Positions 45,697-59,214 of a DNA stretch of 64,000 nt are shown here, piece after piece. The stretch spans positions 1,178,001 through 1,242,000 of the forward strand of contig JAZAYU010000127.1 in assembly GCA_038501625.1 (NCBI GenBank). Reading direction: 5' to 3'. How positions within the stretch are numbered: position 1 is the stretch's first letter; every line of letters begins with the position of its first letter. Source of the stretch: Corbicula japonica (lineage: Eukaryota; Mollusca; Bivalvia; Venerida; Cyrenidae). The notes under the pieces were generated by a model that was not told the DNA's origin, ran no database searches, and was given only the letters and a program-made list of their open reading frames with translations. The translations under genes and the position numbers were made by a program.

Positions 45697-46308
45697 ATGA
45701 GTGAAGCCGTCGCTGCACCCGTCGTTGCCGCCTCACCAAAGGCACCTAAGGCCAAGAAGGCCGCGAAGCCGAAACAGCCAGCCACTCATCCCAAGTATGT
45801 GGAGATGATAGCTGCTGCCCTGGGCTCTCTGAAGGAAAGATCTGGATCTTCAAGACAGGCTATCCTTAAGTACATCACCAGCAACTACAAAGTTGGAGAC
45901 AACCTCACTGCTGTGAACGCCCATCTGAAGCTCGCACTGAAAGCCGGAGTCAAGAGTGGAGCCCTCAAGCAGTCCAAGGGAAGTGGTGCGGCGGGGTCCT
46001 TCAAGCTGGGAGAAGTGAAGAAGCCTGCCAAGAAAGCCCCCAAGCCTAAAGCAGCCAAGCCACCAAAGAAGGCAAAGACCCCTAAGAAGAAGGATGCTGC
46101 TAAGAAGAAGGTTGCTGCTAAGAAGCCGGCAGGTGACAAGAAAGCAAAGAAGTCACCAAAGAAGGCTAAGTCAGCCAAGCCAAAAAAGGTCAAGACACCA
46201 AAGAAGACCAAGGAAGCCAAACCAAAGAAGGCGAAATCACCAAAGAAGGCCAAGGCAGCAGCTAAGCCAAAGAAGGCAAAGACCCCCAAGAAGGCAGCCG
46301 CCAAGTGA
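45697..46308 (+). CDS. Histone H1 (promoter replaced)
   Basis: 203 residues, identical in protein to the H1 at 52036. N-tail 1-28; globular winged helix about 29-103 (THPKYVEMI ... KGSGAAGSFKLGE); C-tail with repeated PKKAK, SPKK and TPKK blocks. The 3' side, including stem-loop and spacer, also matches 52036. On the 5' side only about 33 bp of leader remain before the retroelement tail: the AAACACA box, the TGACCTACTTA element and the TATA box are all gone. Coding sequence intact, but expression from its own promoter is unlikely. Confidence 0.96.
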   Translation: MSEAVAAPVVAASPKAPKAKKAAKPKQPATHPKYVEMIAAALGSLKERSGSSRQAILKYITSNYKVGDNLTAVNAHLKLALKAGVKSGALKQSKGSGAAGSFKLGEVKKPAKKAPKPKAAKPPKKAKTPKKKDAAKKKVAAKKPAGDKKAKKSPKKAKSAKPKKVKTPKKTKEAKPKKAKSPKKAKAAAKPKKAKTPKKAAAK

Positions 46309-46334
46309 AGTTGATATCAATTTTCACACAAAAA

Positions 46335-46350
46335 GGTCCTTTTCAGGACC
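46335..46350 (+). promoter_or_regulatory. Histone mRNA 3' stem-loop (H1 type)
   Basis: GGTCCTTTTCAGGACC, 26 bp after the stop, followed by GCAGAGAAAATG purine-rich downstream sequence. Confidence 0.95.
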
Positions 46351-46359
46351 ATTAACATT

Positions 46360-47535
46360 TTTCGCAGAGAAAATGTCTCCCGGATTGTCAGAAACAACAG
46401 GTCAGATAAATATTTTTATAGAATATAGTAAGTAAACACTAACCGTACAAGTAAAATCTTAAGTAAGAATCAGTCGCTTATGCTTTACGGTAACAAATTT
46501 ATTTTTTTTTCATAACCAAAAGATCATAATACTTAACTTTTGCAATGATAAGGCATTTTTATATATTTATTTTGGTGTGTTTTACTATTTTATGCCTGAT
46601 GTACATACTTGTTTTGTTAAATATCAGATAAAACATGATGGAAACTGTGTAAAAAAGATCAACTTGTATATGAGAATGCTTTAAAAATGTTAAATTGAGG
46701 TAGCAATGAATTAAATATCAAACTCGTTATGAAAAGCTATTGTGAAGATGGCGGATTTTATCATACCGGTCAAATATTTGACATCTAAAATTCTCTAAAT
46801 AAGGCTCAAAACCATGAGATTCTGTCATTTCTGCATATCTCTACTTTGTTAACAACTAATGTTTCACTATAATCACTATTACATTAAAGACACAGAAATC
46901 ACATCATTTTGGTAATGATAAAATAGGTTAGGCCTAAAAAAATTATCAAAAACTGGACATTATTTAACTATTCTTCTCCACCAACCTCATAATTCATGCC
47001 CAAATACCCTTCAATGATGTGTTTCCACACTCAACACATCTGCCTGTATGATATAAACATGAAGCAACATCATCCAGCTGTGAATGGCAATTTTTTGTTT
47101 GCTTCTGTCAGTCAAAAACTTGAGTGCAATGCTAAAAATGAAGGTGTATGTTAAATTTGGATCATCCAAAGTTGCACTTCCATGCATGTTCTCATCCCCT
47201 GTCCTGTTTAAATATGTCATCTGCAACTAAATATGCTTAAATTCAAGTTCTTAGCTCTTAGGACTATGAAAATCATGTAAAATTAGAGGCAATTAATTAA
47301 ACATAGTGTAAGGACTTAATCACTGTTGGCCATTTATTCACTTGGCATTTTAACAAGAAAAATGTAGCATTTGGCATGAAATATGCTGTGGTTATAGTCT
47401 CCTTAGTTCTCTATCAGATATCGCAATGGACAGAGTGAAACTCATTCACAACTTATCCAAAACTCTATTCAAAAACTGCTTTGCAGATTGATTTTTTTGT
47501 GTGATTCTACATGTCTGGCCGAGGTGACTTAAAGA
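46360..47535. other. H1-H3 spacer, unit 1
   Basis: Noncoding. Aligns to 52700-54030 except that the latter has an extra copy of about 230 bp. One copy of the spacer repeat (CATACCGGTCAAATATTTGA) ends near 46830. Confidence 0.7.
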
Positions 47536-47539
47536 AGCT

Positions 47540-48100
<561 letters not shown>

Positions 48101-48132
48101 AGTGCGTGGGTGTACGGTGTACAAAAAAAAAC

Positions 48133-48148
48133 GGCCCTTTTTAGGGCC
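48133..48148 (+). promoter_or_regulatory. Histone mRNA 3' stem-loop (H3)
   Basis: GGCCCTTTTTAGGGCC, 32 bp after the stop. Confidence 0.95.
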
Positions 48149-48149
48149 A

Positions 48150-48650
48150 CATACTTACCCAAGATCGAAATGCCTCTGCAATTGTCATCCTATTTTTACG
48201 ACCTGTTTATCCCTTTCTTGTCCTGTAAAACGCTGCAAGTATCTACATTATGCAACAATTATTAGTATTAGATTGAGTGTAAACAATGTTGTAGACCTAA
48301 GGTACCCATACACCCAAGTTACCCATTACTGTAAATCAGAATGTTCAAGTATTTCATATCTCATGTCGACAAAACAGAATCTTATGACACTCCAAACTTG
48401 TACTGATAGAGCAACCCCAGTTCTGTGAAAATTGTACTCTGTATAAAATTTACTTAAAGTAGCTGAAGGACCGTTTTTCTGGCATAATGAATATAGTATA
48501 TAGGAACAAACGATGTAATTCAATAACTTTATATGAATGTACGCATTGTTGGGACATATTCTGTGAAATTGCAAGTGCCAGTGGTTCGAAACCTCGATTT
48601 GACAAGGCTCAAAAGTACAGACACCACGCAGATTTCCTGTATTCTAGCTC
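48150..48650. other. H3-H4 spacer
   Basis: Noncoding; shared with 3661-4160 (inverted) and 54830-55360. Confidence 0.6.
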
Positions 48651-48654
48651 AAAA

Positions 48655-48742
48655 GTTTCGACCAATCAGCTTTGAGGACGATTAGTTGGCGAAACTGGGT
48701 CACGGTTTCCAATGACCTACTTACGTAGTGTATATATATGAA
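48655..48742 (+). promoter_or_regulatory. H4 promoter
   Basis: GACCAATCAGC (CCAAT 48662-48666), TTTGAGGACGATTAG block, GGGTCACGGTTTCC, TGACCTACTTA (48713-48723), TATATATATG (48731-48740), ATG at 48791. Confidence 0.85.
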
Positions 48743-48778
48743 AAATTGCCAATTTTTTTTGTCAATCTTGCGAATTGA

Positions 48779-49102
<324 letters not shown>

Positions 49103-49132
49103 TCAGTTGTTTGATCCTTTGACCGGAAAAAC

Positions 49133-49148
49133 GGCCCTTTTTAGGGCC
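49133..49148 (+). promoter_or_regulatory. Histone mRNA 3' stem-loop (H4)
   Basis: GGCCCTTTTTAGGGCC, 30 bp after the stop, then CTAGAAAGAATTG downstream element. Confidence 0.95.
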
Positions 49149-49149
49149 A

Positions 49150-49600
49150 CAAATCTCTAGAAAGAATTGCTTTACCGAACATTGTCAAACCAAAGCATAA
49201 TATATGTCCTTATAAACAAAGCCGCTAAATAACATCATGCATATCTCAAAATTTGTTAAAACTATAAATATTGATATAAAATAGAGAATCAGTAATATTC
49301 ATGATAATTGTAACAATTTAGCACAGCATAATAACGTTTCTGACACGTTTTCTGCGCGCTCTGTCGGATATAGCATTTTCTGATTTTTATGCGAAATCGC
49401 ACCGAAAGAAGAAAAATGGGGTCTGAAAATTAATGTTGCAGACATATAATCTTGTCGTATTCGAAATAGTTAAACAGTGCATGTCCCACTGATTGCAAAA
49501 ACATAAAATTTTAACAATAAATTGTTAAATTATTAAAGGAATTTCTGTGCCGAAAACGTCCAAGTTCAATATTTTTTTTGCCGAGTTGAAATAGGCAATG
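49150..49600. other. H4-H2B spacer
   Basis: Noncoding AT-rich spacer, also present at 55842-56257 until the unit breaks. Confidence 0.6.
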
Positions 49601-49607
49601 AAATTAG

Positions 49608-49692
49608 TCAGCCAATCAAATTGCAGGAAAATGTTAAATATTCGCTAAGTAGGTCAATCCGATTTCTACGTGCCCGGCGCAATATATAAAGG
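49608..49692 (+). promoter_or_regulatory. H2B promoter
   Basis: GCCAATCAAATTG (CCAAT), TAAGTAGGTCA (49646-49656) followed by ATCCGATTTCT, TATA box ATATATAAAGG (49682-49692), ATG at 49732. Confidence 0.85.
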
Positions 49693-49731
49693 AAATTTTT
49701 GACTTGCCGTCATTCAATTCAGTGAACAATC

Positions 49732-50106
49732 ATGGTTGCTAAAGGTGTTGCAAGTAAGGGATCTAAGAAGGCCGCCACTAAGGCGAAGGCCGCGAGGTCT
49801 ACCGACAAGAAACGCAAGAGGAGGAGGAGGGAATCTTATTCCATCTACATCTACAAGGTGTTGAGACAGGTCCACCCTGACACTGGTGTTTCGAGCAAGG
49901 CTATGTCGATCATGAACAGCTTTGTCAACGATATCTTCGAAAGAATCGCTGCCGAGGCTTCGAGGCTCGCACACTATAACAAGCGATCCACCATCACAAG
50001 CAGAGAGGTTCAGACAGCTGTTCGTCTTCTCCTGCCCGGTGAGCTCGCCAAGCACGCAGTCAGCGAAGGCACAAAGGCCGTGACCAAGTACACAAGCAGC
50101 AAATAG
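49732..50106 (+). CDS. Histone H2B
   Basis: 124 residues, same protein as 2207. N-tail [20 protein letters not shown], basic patch KKRKRRRR, histone fold from SYSIYIYK, C-terminal helix ending AVTKYTSSK. Pairs with H2A. Intact promoter and 3' stem-loop; central gene of the quintet. Confidence 0.99.
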   Translation: MVAKGVASKGSKKAATKAKAARSTDKKRKRRRRESYSIYIYKVLRQVHPDTGVSSKAMSIMNSFVNDIFERIAAEASRLAHYNKRSTITSREVQTAVRLLLPGELAKHAVSEGTKAVTKYTSSK

Positions 50107-50137
50107 GCTGTTGATACTGGCGTTTCGGATCTAAAAC

Positions 50138-50153
50138 GGCCCTTTTCAGGGCC
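50138..50153 (+). promoter_or_regulatory. Histone mRNA 3' stem-loop (H2B)
   Basis: GGCCCTTTTCAGGGCC, 31 bp after the stop, followed by CGAAAAAGAACC. Confidence 0.95.
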
Positions 50154-50154
50154 A

Positions 50155-50590
50155 CACAAATATTTCGAAAAAGAACCACTCGTATTGTCAACTAAGCATA
50201 AATCGGTCCTGTATACATTATACATATACACACATTTCTTAATAATATACACATATTTCTTAATAATCCCTGCTAAAATAGTAAAACCAATTGTAAAATA
50301 GACTGATTCCATTCTATTACGTGCATTTATTTCAAGTATTCGTGTGTTTTAAAACGCGCCATGTCGGATCATGTAACTGCAACAAAGTGAAAGTTCGACG
50401 ATTTTGCTTGTCTATTATACGAAAGGCATTTGAGAAATATTAAAGTAACTTAAGTTATCATGTTGTGGGTGACGTTGAGATTCTATAAAACTCGAAAGAA
50501 ATGAACACTGATGAATATTTGTTCAGAAATACATGAGAGAACTTGGTGCAACTCAAGATGTTCCAATATTTACGCCGTTTCACCATCTCG
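50155..50590. other. H2B-H2A spacer
   Basis: Noncoding, AT-rich; includes short ACATATTTCTTAATAAT-type direct repeats near 50230-50270. Confidence 0.6.
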
Positions 50591-50594
50591 ATTC

Positions 50595-50660
50595 TGATTG
50601 GCTGATTTTTTTCTTATTATGTTGTAAGTAGGTCAATCCGATTTCTTAATATAAAAGGTT
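50595..50660 (+). promoter_or_regulatory. H2A promoter
   Basis: GATTGGCTGATT (inverted CCAAT, about 50597), TAAGTAGGTCA (50625-50635) followed by ATCCGATTTCT as in H2B, TATA box ATATAAAAGG (about 50649-50658), ATG at 50719. Confidence 0.85.
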
Positions 50661-50688
50661 AGAGAAGGCTGTTCCGTGTAGTTTGTGA

Positions 50689-51087
<399 letters not shown>

Positions 51088-51116
51088 TGAATGGGACCAG
51101 TCTTGGACATAAAAAC

Positions 51117-51132
51117 GGCCCTTTTAAGGGCC
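51117..51132 (+). promoter_or_regulatory. Histone mRNA 3' stem-loop (H2A)
   Basis: GGCCCTTTTAAGGGCC, 29 bp after the stop, then GCAAAGAAATT downstream element. Confidence 0.95.
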
Positions 51133-51214
51133 ACACAATCATTTCGCAAAGAAATTATCATCATATTGTCATAAATATGCTATGAAACGCCACCAAATGC
51201 GATGAAATTCGTAT

Positions 51215-51320
51215 GCAACGTCGTCTATTGTGACGTGTCCGTTTGTGCGTACGCAATGACGTCGATGTCTTCACGTTATAACGTCGGTAACTCTTGGTAG
51301 CGTCGTCACCTTTGGCGCGG
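51215..51320. promoter_or_regulatory. Cluster of ACGTC motifs with an E2F-type site
   Basis: Within about 105 bp: AACGTCG, TGACGTG (51231), TGACGTCG (51257-51264, CRE-like), AACGTCGG, GCGTCGTCAC, and a perfect E2F consensus TTTGGCGC (51311-51318). The left mirror copy at about 990-1095 keeps the E2F core GCGCCAAA. Lies about 700 bp upstream of H1 and 130 bp past the H2A stem-loop. E2F sites couple genes to S phase; a role as a cluster enhancer is inference. Confidence 0.45.
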
Positions 51321-51885
51321 AAGATCCGGATTAAGAGATAATGTTTTCATTTCTGTTCAATTTTAATTAATTTCGTACACATTTTCTGTAGATTTGTAGA
51401 CTATTTGATATTTTGCTGTAGTGTAATATGTCAGAATCGTAGTAGTAACAGTTTTAACAGGAAATAGTGTAAAATCGTATTTAATTGCCCAAAAAATGAA
51501 TACTGGAACTTGCCAAAGTCGCCGCGAGTGATCAAAATTGTGTTTTTCGCCATGAAAAAAATAAGATAGCCAACCGTTACAGTGCACTTTATGCGCTAAA
51601 TATCTCTTGCACAATGTAATGGGATGCTTCTACTTAACGTCTAAATAGGTTTTTAGTCGCCGACAAAGAGAGATCTCCGAGAAATTAAAACATTTTCCGT
51701 GCCATTTAGCGTTCAAAATGTTGGAAAACCCGTGTTCCGTGTGTTTTGCGACCAGTTTTGAAGTCGCACAAATACCCATGCTCCAGTTATTTTCGCCATT
51801 CCCTTGAGATATGTGTGCACATTGATATTCTGCAGAAATTGAGCCAGAAACTGATTATTATTTCACGAAATTGAAAGAAAACGGA
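51321..51885. other. H2A-H1 spacer
   Basis: Noncoding; shared with the left arm. Confidence 0.6.
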
Positions 51886-51889
51886 GGGT

Positions 51890-51985
51890 TCGAAAAACAC
51901 ACATCAGCGACTTTCCATTGTGCGTATCTCTCTACAGTCCGCGCGCTATGCTGTAAGCTGTGACCTACTTACCATATATTAAGGA
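51890..51985 (+). promoter_or_regulatory. H1 promoter, intact
   Basis: H1 box AAACACA (51895-51901), TGACCTACTTA (51961-51971) directly abutting the TATA-like CATATATTAAGG (51973-51984), ATG at 52036. This whole block is missing upstream of the H1 at 45697. Confidence 0.85.
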
Positions 51986-52035
51986 GTTTTTTGCTTCAAA
52001 TTGATCATTCTCTAAGCTGCATTTCAACGCAAGTC

Positions 52036-52647
52036 ATGAGTGAAGCCGTCGCTGCACCCGTCGTTGCCGCCTCACCAAAGGCACCTAAGGCCAAGAAGGC
52101 CGCGAAGCCGAAACAGCCAGCCACTCATCCCAAGTATGTGGAGATGATAGCTGCTGCCCTGGGCTCTCTGAAGGAAAGATCTGGATCTTCAAGACAGGCT
52201 ATCCTTAAGTACATCACCAGCAACTACAAAGTTGGAGACAACCTCACTGCTGTGAACGCCCATCTGAAGCTCGCACTGAAAGCCGGAGTCAAGAGTGGAG
52301 CCCTCAAGCAGTCCAAGGGAAGTGGTGCGGCGGGGTCCTTCAAGCTGGGAGAAGTGAAGAAGCCTGCCAAGAAAGCCCCCAAGCCTAAAGCAGCCAAGCC
52401 ACCAAAGAAGGCAAAGACCCCTAAGAAGAAGGATGCTGCTAAGAAGAAGGTTGCTGCTAAGAAGCCGGCAGGTGACAAGAAAGCAAAGAAGTCACCAAAG
52501 AAGGCTAAGTCAGCCAAGCCAAAAAAGGTCAAGACACCAAAGAAGACCAAGGAAGCCAAACCAAAGAAGGCGAAATCACCAAAGAAGGCCAAGGCAGCAG
52601 CTAAGCCAAAGAAGGCAAAGACCCCCAAGAAGGCAGCCGCCAAGTGA
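52036..52647 (+). CDS. Histone H1
   Basis: 203 residues. The ATG at 52036 is chosen because it begins the conserved MSEAVAAP N-terminus and follows a normal leader; upstream in-frame codons belong to the leader. Globular winged-helix domain about 29-103, then a tail of about 100 residues with SPKK/TPKK and KKAK repeats. Binds linker DNA. Last gene of the intact plus-strand quintet; same protein as 45697. Complete promoter and stem-loop. Confidence 0.98.
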   Translation: MSEAVAAPVVAASPKAPKAKKAAKPKQPATHPKYVEMIAAALGSLKERSGSSRQAILKYITSNYKVGDNLTAVNAHLKLALKAGVKSGALKQSKGSGAAGSFKLGEVKKPAKKAPKPKAAKPPKKAKTPKKKDAAKKKVAAKKPAGDKKAKKSPKKAKSAKPKKVKTPKKTKEAKPKKAKSPKKAKAAAKPKKAKTPKKAAAK

Positions 52648-52673
52648 AGTTGATATCAATTTTCACACAAAAA

Positions 52674-52689
52674 GGTCCTTTTCAGGACC
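52674..52689 (+). promoter_or_regulatory. Histone mRNA 3' stem-loop (H1 type)
   Basis: GGTCCTTTTCAGGACC, 26 bp after the stop. Confidence 0.95.
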
Positions 52690-52699
52690 ATTAACATTT

Positions 52700-54030
52700 T
52701 TCGCAGAGAAAATGTCTCCCGGATTGTCAGAAACAACAGGTCAGATAAATATTTTCATAGAATATAGTAAGTAAACACTAACCGTACAAGTAAAATCTTA
52801 AGTAAGAATCAGTCGCTTATGCTTTACGGTAACAAATTTATTTTTTTGTCATAACCAAAAGATCATAATACTTAACTTTTGCAATGATAAGGCATTTTTA
52901 TATATTTATTTTGGTGTGTTTTACTATTTTATGCCTGATTTACATACTTGTTTTGTTAAATATCAGATAAAACATGATGGAAACTGTGTAAAAAAGATCA
53001 ACGTGTATATGGGAATGCTTTAAAAATGTTAAATTGAGGTAGCAATTAATTAATTATCAAACTCGTTATGAAAAGCTATTGTGAAGATGGCGGATTTTAT
53101 CAAACCGGCCTTTTTTATTATACAATATTGGTGTGTATTACTGTTTTATGCCTGTTGAATACACTCGTTTTGTTAAAATGCCATGAGAACATTGTGAAAA
53201 CTGTTTAAAAATGACCCTGCTGTGTATATGAAAGCTTTAAAAATGTAGACTTTAGTTAGCAATTTCTTAAATATCAAATTTTCCATGAAAACTATTGTGA
53301 AGATGGTGGATTTTATCATACCGGTCAAATATTTGACATCTAAAATTCTCTAAATAAGGCTCAAAACCATGAGATTCTGTCATTTCTGCATATCTCTACT
53401 TTGTTAACAACTAATGTTTCACTATAATCACTGTATTACATTAAAGACACAGAAATCACATCATTTTGGTAATGATAAAATAGGTTAGGCCTAAAAAAAT
53501 TATCAAAAACTGGACATTATTTAACTATTCTTCTCCACCAACCTCATAATTCATGCCCAAATACCCTTCAATGATGTGTTTCCACACTCAACACATCTGC
53601 CTGTATGATATAAACATGAAGCAACATCATCCAGCTGTGAATGGCAATTTTTTGTTTGCTTCTGTCAGTCAAAAACTTGAGTGCAATGCTAAAAATGAAG
53701 GTGTATGTTAAATTTGGATCATCCAAACTTGCACTTCCATGCATGTTCTCATCCCCTGTCCTGTTTAAATATGTCATCTGCAACTAAATAATAAATATGC
53801 TTAAATTCAAGTTCTTAGCTCTTAGGACTATGAAAATCATGTAAAAATAGAGGCAATTAATTAAAAATAGTGTAAGGACTTAATCACTGTTGGCCATTTA
53901 TTCACTTGGCATTTTAACAAGAAAAAAGAAAGCATTGGGCATGAAATATGCTGTGGTTATAGTCTCCTTAGTTCTCTATCAGATATCGCAATGGACAGAG
54001 TGAAACTCATTCACAACTTATCCAAAACTC
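52700..54030. other. H1-H3 spacer, unit 2
   Basis: Noncoding. Compared with 46360-47470 it has an extra diverged repeat copy of about 230 bp (about 53105-53335; both copies contain TTTTATGCCTG and GTGAAGATGG). Breaks off at about 54035, where the SINE replaces the H3 promoter. Confidence 0.7.
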
Positions 54031-54035
54031 TATTG

Positions 54036-54780
<745 letters not shown>

Positions 54781-54811
54781 AGTGCGTGGGTGTACGGTGT
54801 ACAAACAAAAC

Positions 54812-54827
54812 GGCCCTTTTTAGGGCC
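54812..54827 (+). promoter_or_regulatory. Histone 3' stem-loop (damaged H3)
   Basis: GGCCCTTTTTAGGGCC retained, 31 bp after the old stop. Confidence 0.92.
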
Positions 54828-55344
54828 ACATACTTACCCAAGATCGAAATGCCTCTGCAATTGTCATCCTATTTTTACGACCTGTTTATCCCTTTCTTGT
54901 CCTGTAAAACGCTGCAAGTATCTACATTATGCAACAATTATTAGCATTAGATTTCATTACTTTGTCTTGATTGTAAACAATGTTGTAGACCTAAGGTACC
55001 CATACACCCAAGTTACCCATTACTGTAAATCAGAATGTTCAAGTATTTCATATCTCATGTCGACAGAACAGAATCTTATGACACTCCAAACTTGTACTGA
55101 TAGAGCAACCCCAGTTCTGTGAAAATTGTACTCTGTATAAAATTTACTTAAAGTAGCTGAAGGACCGTTTTTCTGGCATAATGAATAGAGTATATAGGAA
55201 CAAACGATGTAATTCAATAACTTTATATGAATGTACGCATTGTTGGGACATATTCTGTGAAATTGCAAGTGCCAGTGGTTCGAAACCTCGATTTTACAAG
55301 GCTCAAAAGTACAGACACCACGCAGATTTCCTGTATTCTAGCTC

Positions 55345-55435
55345 AAAAGTTTCGACCAGTCAGCTTTGAGGACGATTAGTTGGCGAAACTGGCTCACGGT
55401 TTCCAATGACCTACTTACGTAGTGTATATATATGA
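55345..55435 (+). promoter_or_regulatory. H4 promoter, third unit
   Basis: The CCAAT box is mutated here (GACCAGTCAGC instead of GACCAATCAGC, near 55355). GGCTCACGG also differs from GGGTCACGG. TGACCTACTTA (55407-55417) and TATATATATG (about 55425-55434) are intact. ATG at 55484. Confidence 0.82.
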
Positions 55436-55471
55436 AAAATTGCCAATTTTTTTGTCAATTTTGCGAATTGA

Positions 55472-55795
<324 letters not shown>

Positions 55796-55825
55796 TCAGT
55801 TGTTTGATCCTTTGACCGGAAAAAC

Positions 55826-55841
55826 GGCCCTTTTTAGGGCC
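55826..55841 (+). promoter_or_regulatory. Histone mRNA 3' stem-loop (H4)
   Basis: GGCCCTTTTTAGGGCC, 30 bp after the stop, followed by CTAGAAAGAATTG. Confidence 0.95.
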
Positions 55842-56257
55842 ACAAATCTCTAGAAAGAATTGCTTTACTGAACATTGTCAAACCAAAGCATATATATGTC
55901 CTTATAAACAAAGCCCCTAAATAACATCATGCATATCTCAAAATTTGTTAAAACTATCAATATTGATGTAAAATAGAGAATCAGTAATATTCATGATAAT
56001 TGTAACAATTTAGCACAGCATAATAACGTTTCTGACACGTTTGCTGCGCGCTCTGTCGGATATAGCATTTTCTGATTTTTATGCGACATCGCACCGAAAG
56101 AAGAAAAATGGGGTCTGAAAATTAATGTTGCAGACATATAATCTTGTCGTAGTTAAACAGTGCATGTCCCACTGATTGCAAAAACATAAAATTTTAACAA
56201 TAAATTGTTAAATTATTAAAGGAATTTCTGTGCCGAAAACGTCCAAGTTCAATATTT
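55842..56257. other. Truncated H4-H2B spacer; end of histone array
   Basis: Follows 49150-49570 closely, then departs at AAGTTCAATATTTTT (about 56257). The H2B promoter and gene are absent. This is the right boundary of the histone array in the window. Confidence 0.8.
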
Positions 56258-56650
56258 TTACTCACTTTATTGGCTGCAACTTATTTCTTTGAAGCATCTT
56301 GTATTTTAGAAAAACTTTGTGACGAAACTAATTGACTTCAAACGTCTTTCCTTTTGTGAAGCTCCGTGATCCAGAATGCGGAGTTTCTGTTTTATACTTT
56401 AATATTTTTATGAATCATCTCGAAAGAAAACACAATAATTTCTGCTGCACTCCATTTTTTTCTCAAGACGATATTATGCTCCTATTTGTTTCTTTCGTTC
56501 CGATTCTTTCGCTTTCAAGATGCTGTAGTCCTAGTTAGGTCATTGAGTACCTGCGCATTTCCATTATCGGTTACTTATTATGTTTGTGTCCTTTGGCATT
56601 TAACGTATTCGAATAAAAGTTAATTCACTAAGTTAAATGGTACTTGTTTG
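56258..56650. other. No recognised features
   Basis: Unique-looking sequence between the array end and the next repeat element. Confidence 0.4.
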
Positions 56651-56651
56651 T

Positions 56652-59193
56652 TATCCCCCGCCAATGAAATCGGGAGGGGGATATTGTTTTGGCGTTGTCC
56701 GTCCGTCACGTCGTCACGCTGTCACGTCGTCACGGCGTCACGTCATCATGCTGTCCGTCCGAATTTAGTTTCCGCGCTATTTCTCTGCAACCACTGGATG
56801 GATTTGAACGAAACTTTGTGGGAACCATCAGTACCAAGAGGAGATGCGCATGTCGTTGTCTTGTTCCGGTCAGACCATTTAACACAGAGTTATGGCCCTT
56901 TGATAATCTATGCATTATGTATATAGAGCAGTATTCGTTTCCGCGCTATTTCTCTGCAACTACTAAATGGATTTCAATGAAACTTGCTGGAAACCATCTA
57001 TACCAAGAGGAGATGCACATATCGTCGTCTTGTTTCGGTCAGACCATTTTACACAGAGTTATTGCCCTTTGATAAATAATGCATTATGCATATAGAGCAG
57101 TATTCTTTTCCGCGCTATTTCTCTGTAACTACCGGATTGGTTTCAATGAATCTTTCTGAGAACCATCAATACCAAGAGGAGATGCGCATATTGTCGTCTT
57201 GTTCCGGTCAGACTGTTTAACGCAGAGTTATTGCCCTTTGATAACTTATGCATTATGCATATAGAGCAGTATTCGTTTCCGCGCTATTTCTCTGCAACTA
57301 CCGGATGGATTTCAATTAATCTTTCTGAGAACCATCAATACCAAGAGGAGATGCGCATACTGTCGTCTTGTTCCGGTCAGACTGTTGAACACAGAGTTAT
57401 GGCCCTTTGATAACTTATGCATTATGCATATAGAGCAGTATTCATTTCCACGCTTTTTCTCTGCAACAACTAAATGGATTTCAATGAAACTTTCTGGAAA
57501 CCATCTATACCAAGAGGAGATGCGCATATCGTCGTCATGTTTTGGTCAGACCGTTTAACACAGAGTTATGGCCCTTTGATAAGTTATGCATTATGCATAT
57601 TGAGCAGTATTCGTTTCCGGGCTATCTCTGCAACTACTGAATGGAATTCAATTAAACTTTCTTGAAACCATTAATATCAAGAAGAGATGCGCGTATCTTC
57701 GTCTTGTTCCGGTCAGTCCGTTTATCACAGAGTTATGGCTCTTTAATAACTTATGCATTATGCATATAGAGCAGTATTCGTTTCCGCGCTATTTCTTTGC
57801 AACAATTGGATGGATTTCAATAAAACTTTCTGGAAACCATCTATACCAAGAGGAAATGCGCATATCTTCGTCTTGTTCCCGTCAGACTATTTAACACAGA
57901 GTTATGGCCCTTTGATAACTTATGCTTTATGCATATAGAGAAGTATTCGTTTCCGCTATTTCTCTGCAACTACCTGGTGGATTTCAATTAATCTTTCTGA
58001 GAATAATCAATACCAATAAGAGATGCGCATTTTGTCGTCTTGTTCCACTCAGACTGTTTAACACAGAGTTATGGCCCTTTGATAACTTATGCATGATGCA
58101 TATAGAGCAGTATTTGTTTCCGCTCTTTTTCTTTGCAACTTCTTGATGGATTTCAATAAAACTTTCTAGGAAACATCAATACCGAGAGGAGATGCGCATT
58201 TTGTCATCTTGTTCCGGTCAGACTGTTTAACACAGAGTTATTGCCCTTTGATAACTTGTGCATTATGCATATAGAGCAGTATTTGTTTCCGCGCTATTTC
58301 TCTGCAACTACTGGATGGATTTTTATGAAACTTTCTGAGATTCATCAATACCAAGAGGAGAGGCGCAAATTGTCATCTTGTTCTGGTCAGACTGTTTAAC
58401 ACAGAGTTATGGCCCTTTGATAACTTATGCATTATGCACATAGAGCAGTTTTTCGTGTCCGGGCTATTTCTCTGCAACTACTGAATGGAATTCAATGAAA
58501 CTTTCTTGAAACCACCAATTCCAAGAGGAGATATAAAAAGTGTCGTCTTGTTCCTGTCAGACTGTTTAACACAGAGTTATGGCCCTTTGATAACTTATGC
58601 ATTATGCATATACAGCAGTATTTGTTTCTGTGCTATTTTTCTGCAACTACAAGATGGATTTCAATGAATGTTTCTAGAAACCTTTAATACAAACAGGAGA
58701 TGCGCATATTTTCATCTTGTTTCAGTCAGCCCCTTTTACACAGAGTTATGGCCCTTTGATAAGTTATGCATTTTGCATGTAGAGCAGTATTTGTTTCCTT
58801 GCTATTTCTCAGCAGGAAACTATGGAAACCATCAATACCAAGACAAGATTCCCATAATGTTGTCTTGTTCTGGTGTTACCGTTTAACACAGAGTTATGGC
58901 CCTTTGATAGGTTATGCACTAAACATATAGAGTAGTATTCGTTTCCGTGCTACTTCTATGCAACTTCTGCATGGATTTCAATTAAATACCGCGCGATATT
59001 TTTATTACAGCGTTCTTCAGGACAACAACTTGAAGACTTTTCGTCTCATTTTTATATTCTGGTGAGCTGCCCAACCCTTTTCCCCATCTGAAGTTTTTTT
59101 TTCACTGTTGTTGCCATCCATGATAAATATCTAAATAAAGCCCTATATCTTCAGCTGTTGTGTTAGTAATAACCAGTACTCGGCGGGGGATAT
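56652..59193. mobile_element. Element with 14-copy, about 165-bp tandem array and short inverted ends
   Basis: Left end TATCCCCCGCC and right end GGCGGGGGATA are perfect complements. The interior is about 14 head-to-tail units of 163-170 bp starting TTCCGCGCTATTTCTCTGCA and including GGATTTCAATGAAACTTTCT, CAAGAGGAGATGCGCAT, GTTATGGCCCTTTGATAA and TGCATTATGCATATAGAGCA. A GTCACGTCGTCACG run (56700-56750) precedes the first unit. Short frames in the units are not a multiple-of-three repeat, so the array is noncoding. Confidence 0.85.
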
Positions 59194-59214
59194 AAATTTA
59201 ACGGATTTGCTTGT

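Noticed and set aside
56652..59193. Protein family encoded by the 165-bp repeats
   Set aside because: Unit length is not a multiple of three and frames are interrupted in most units.
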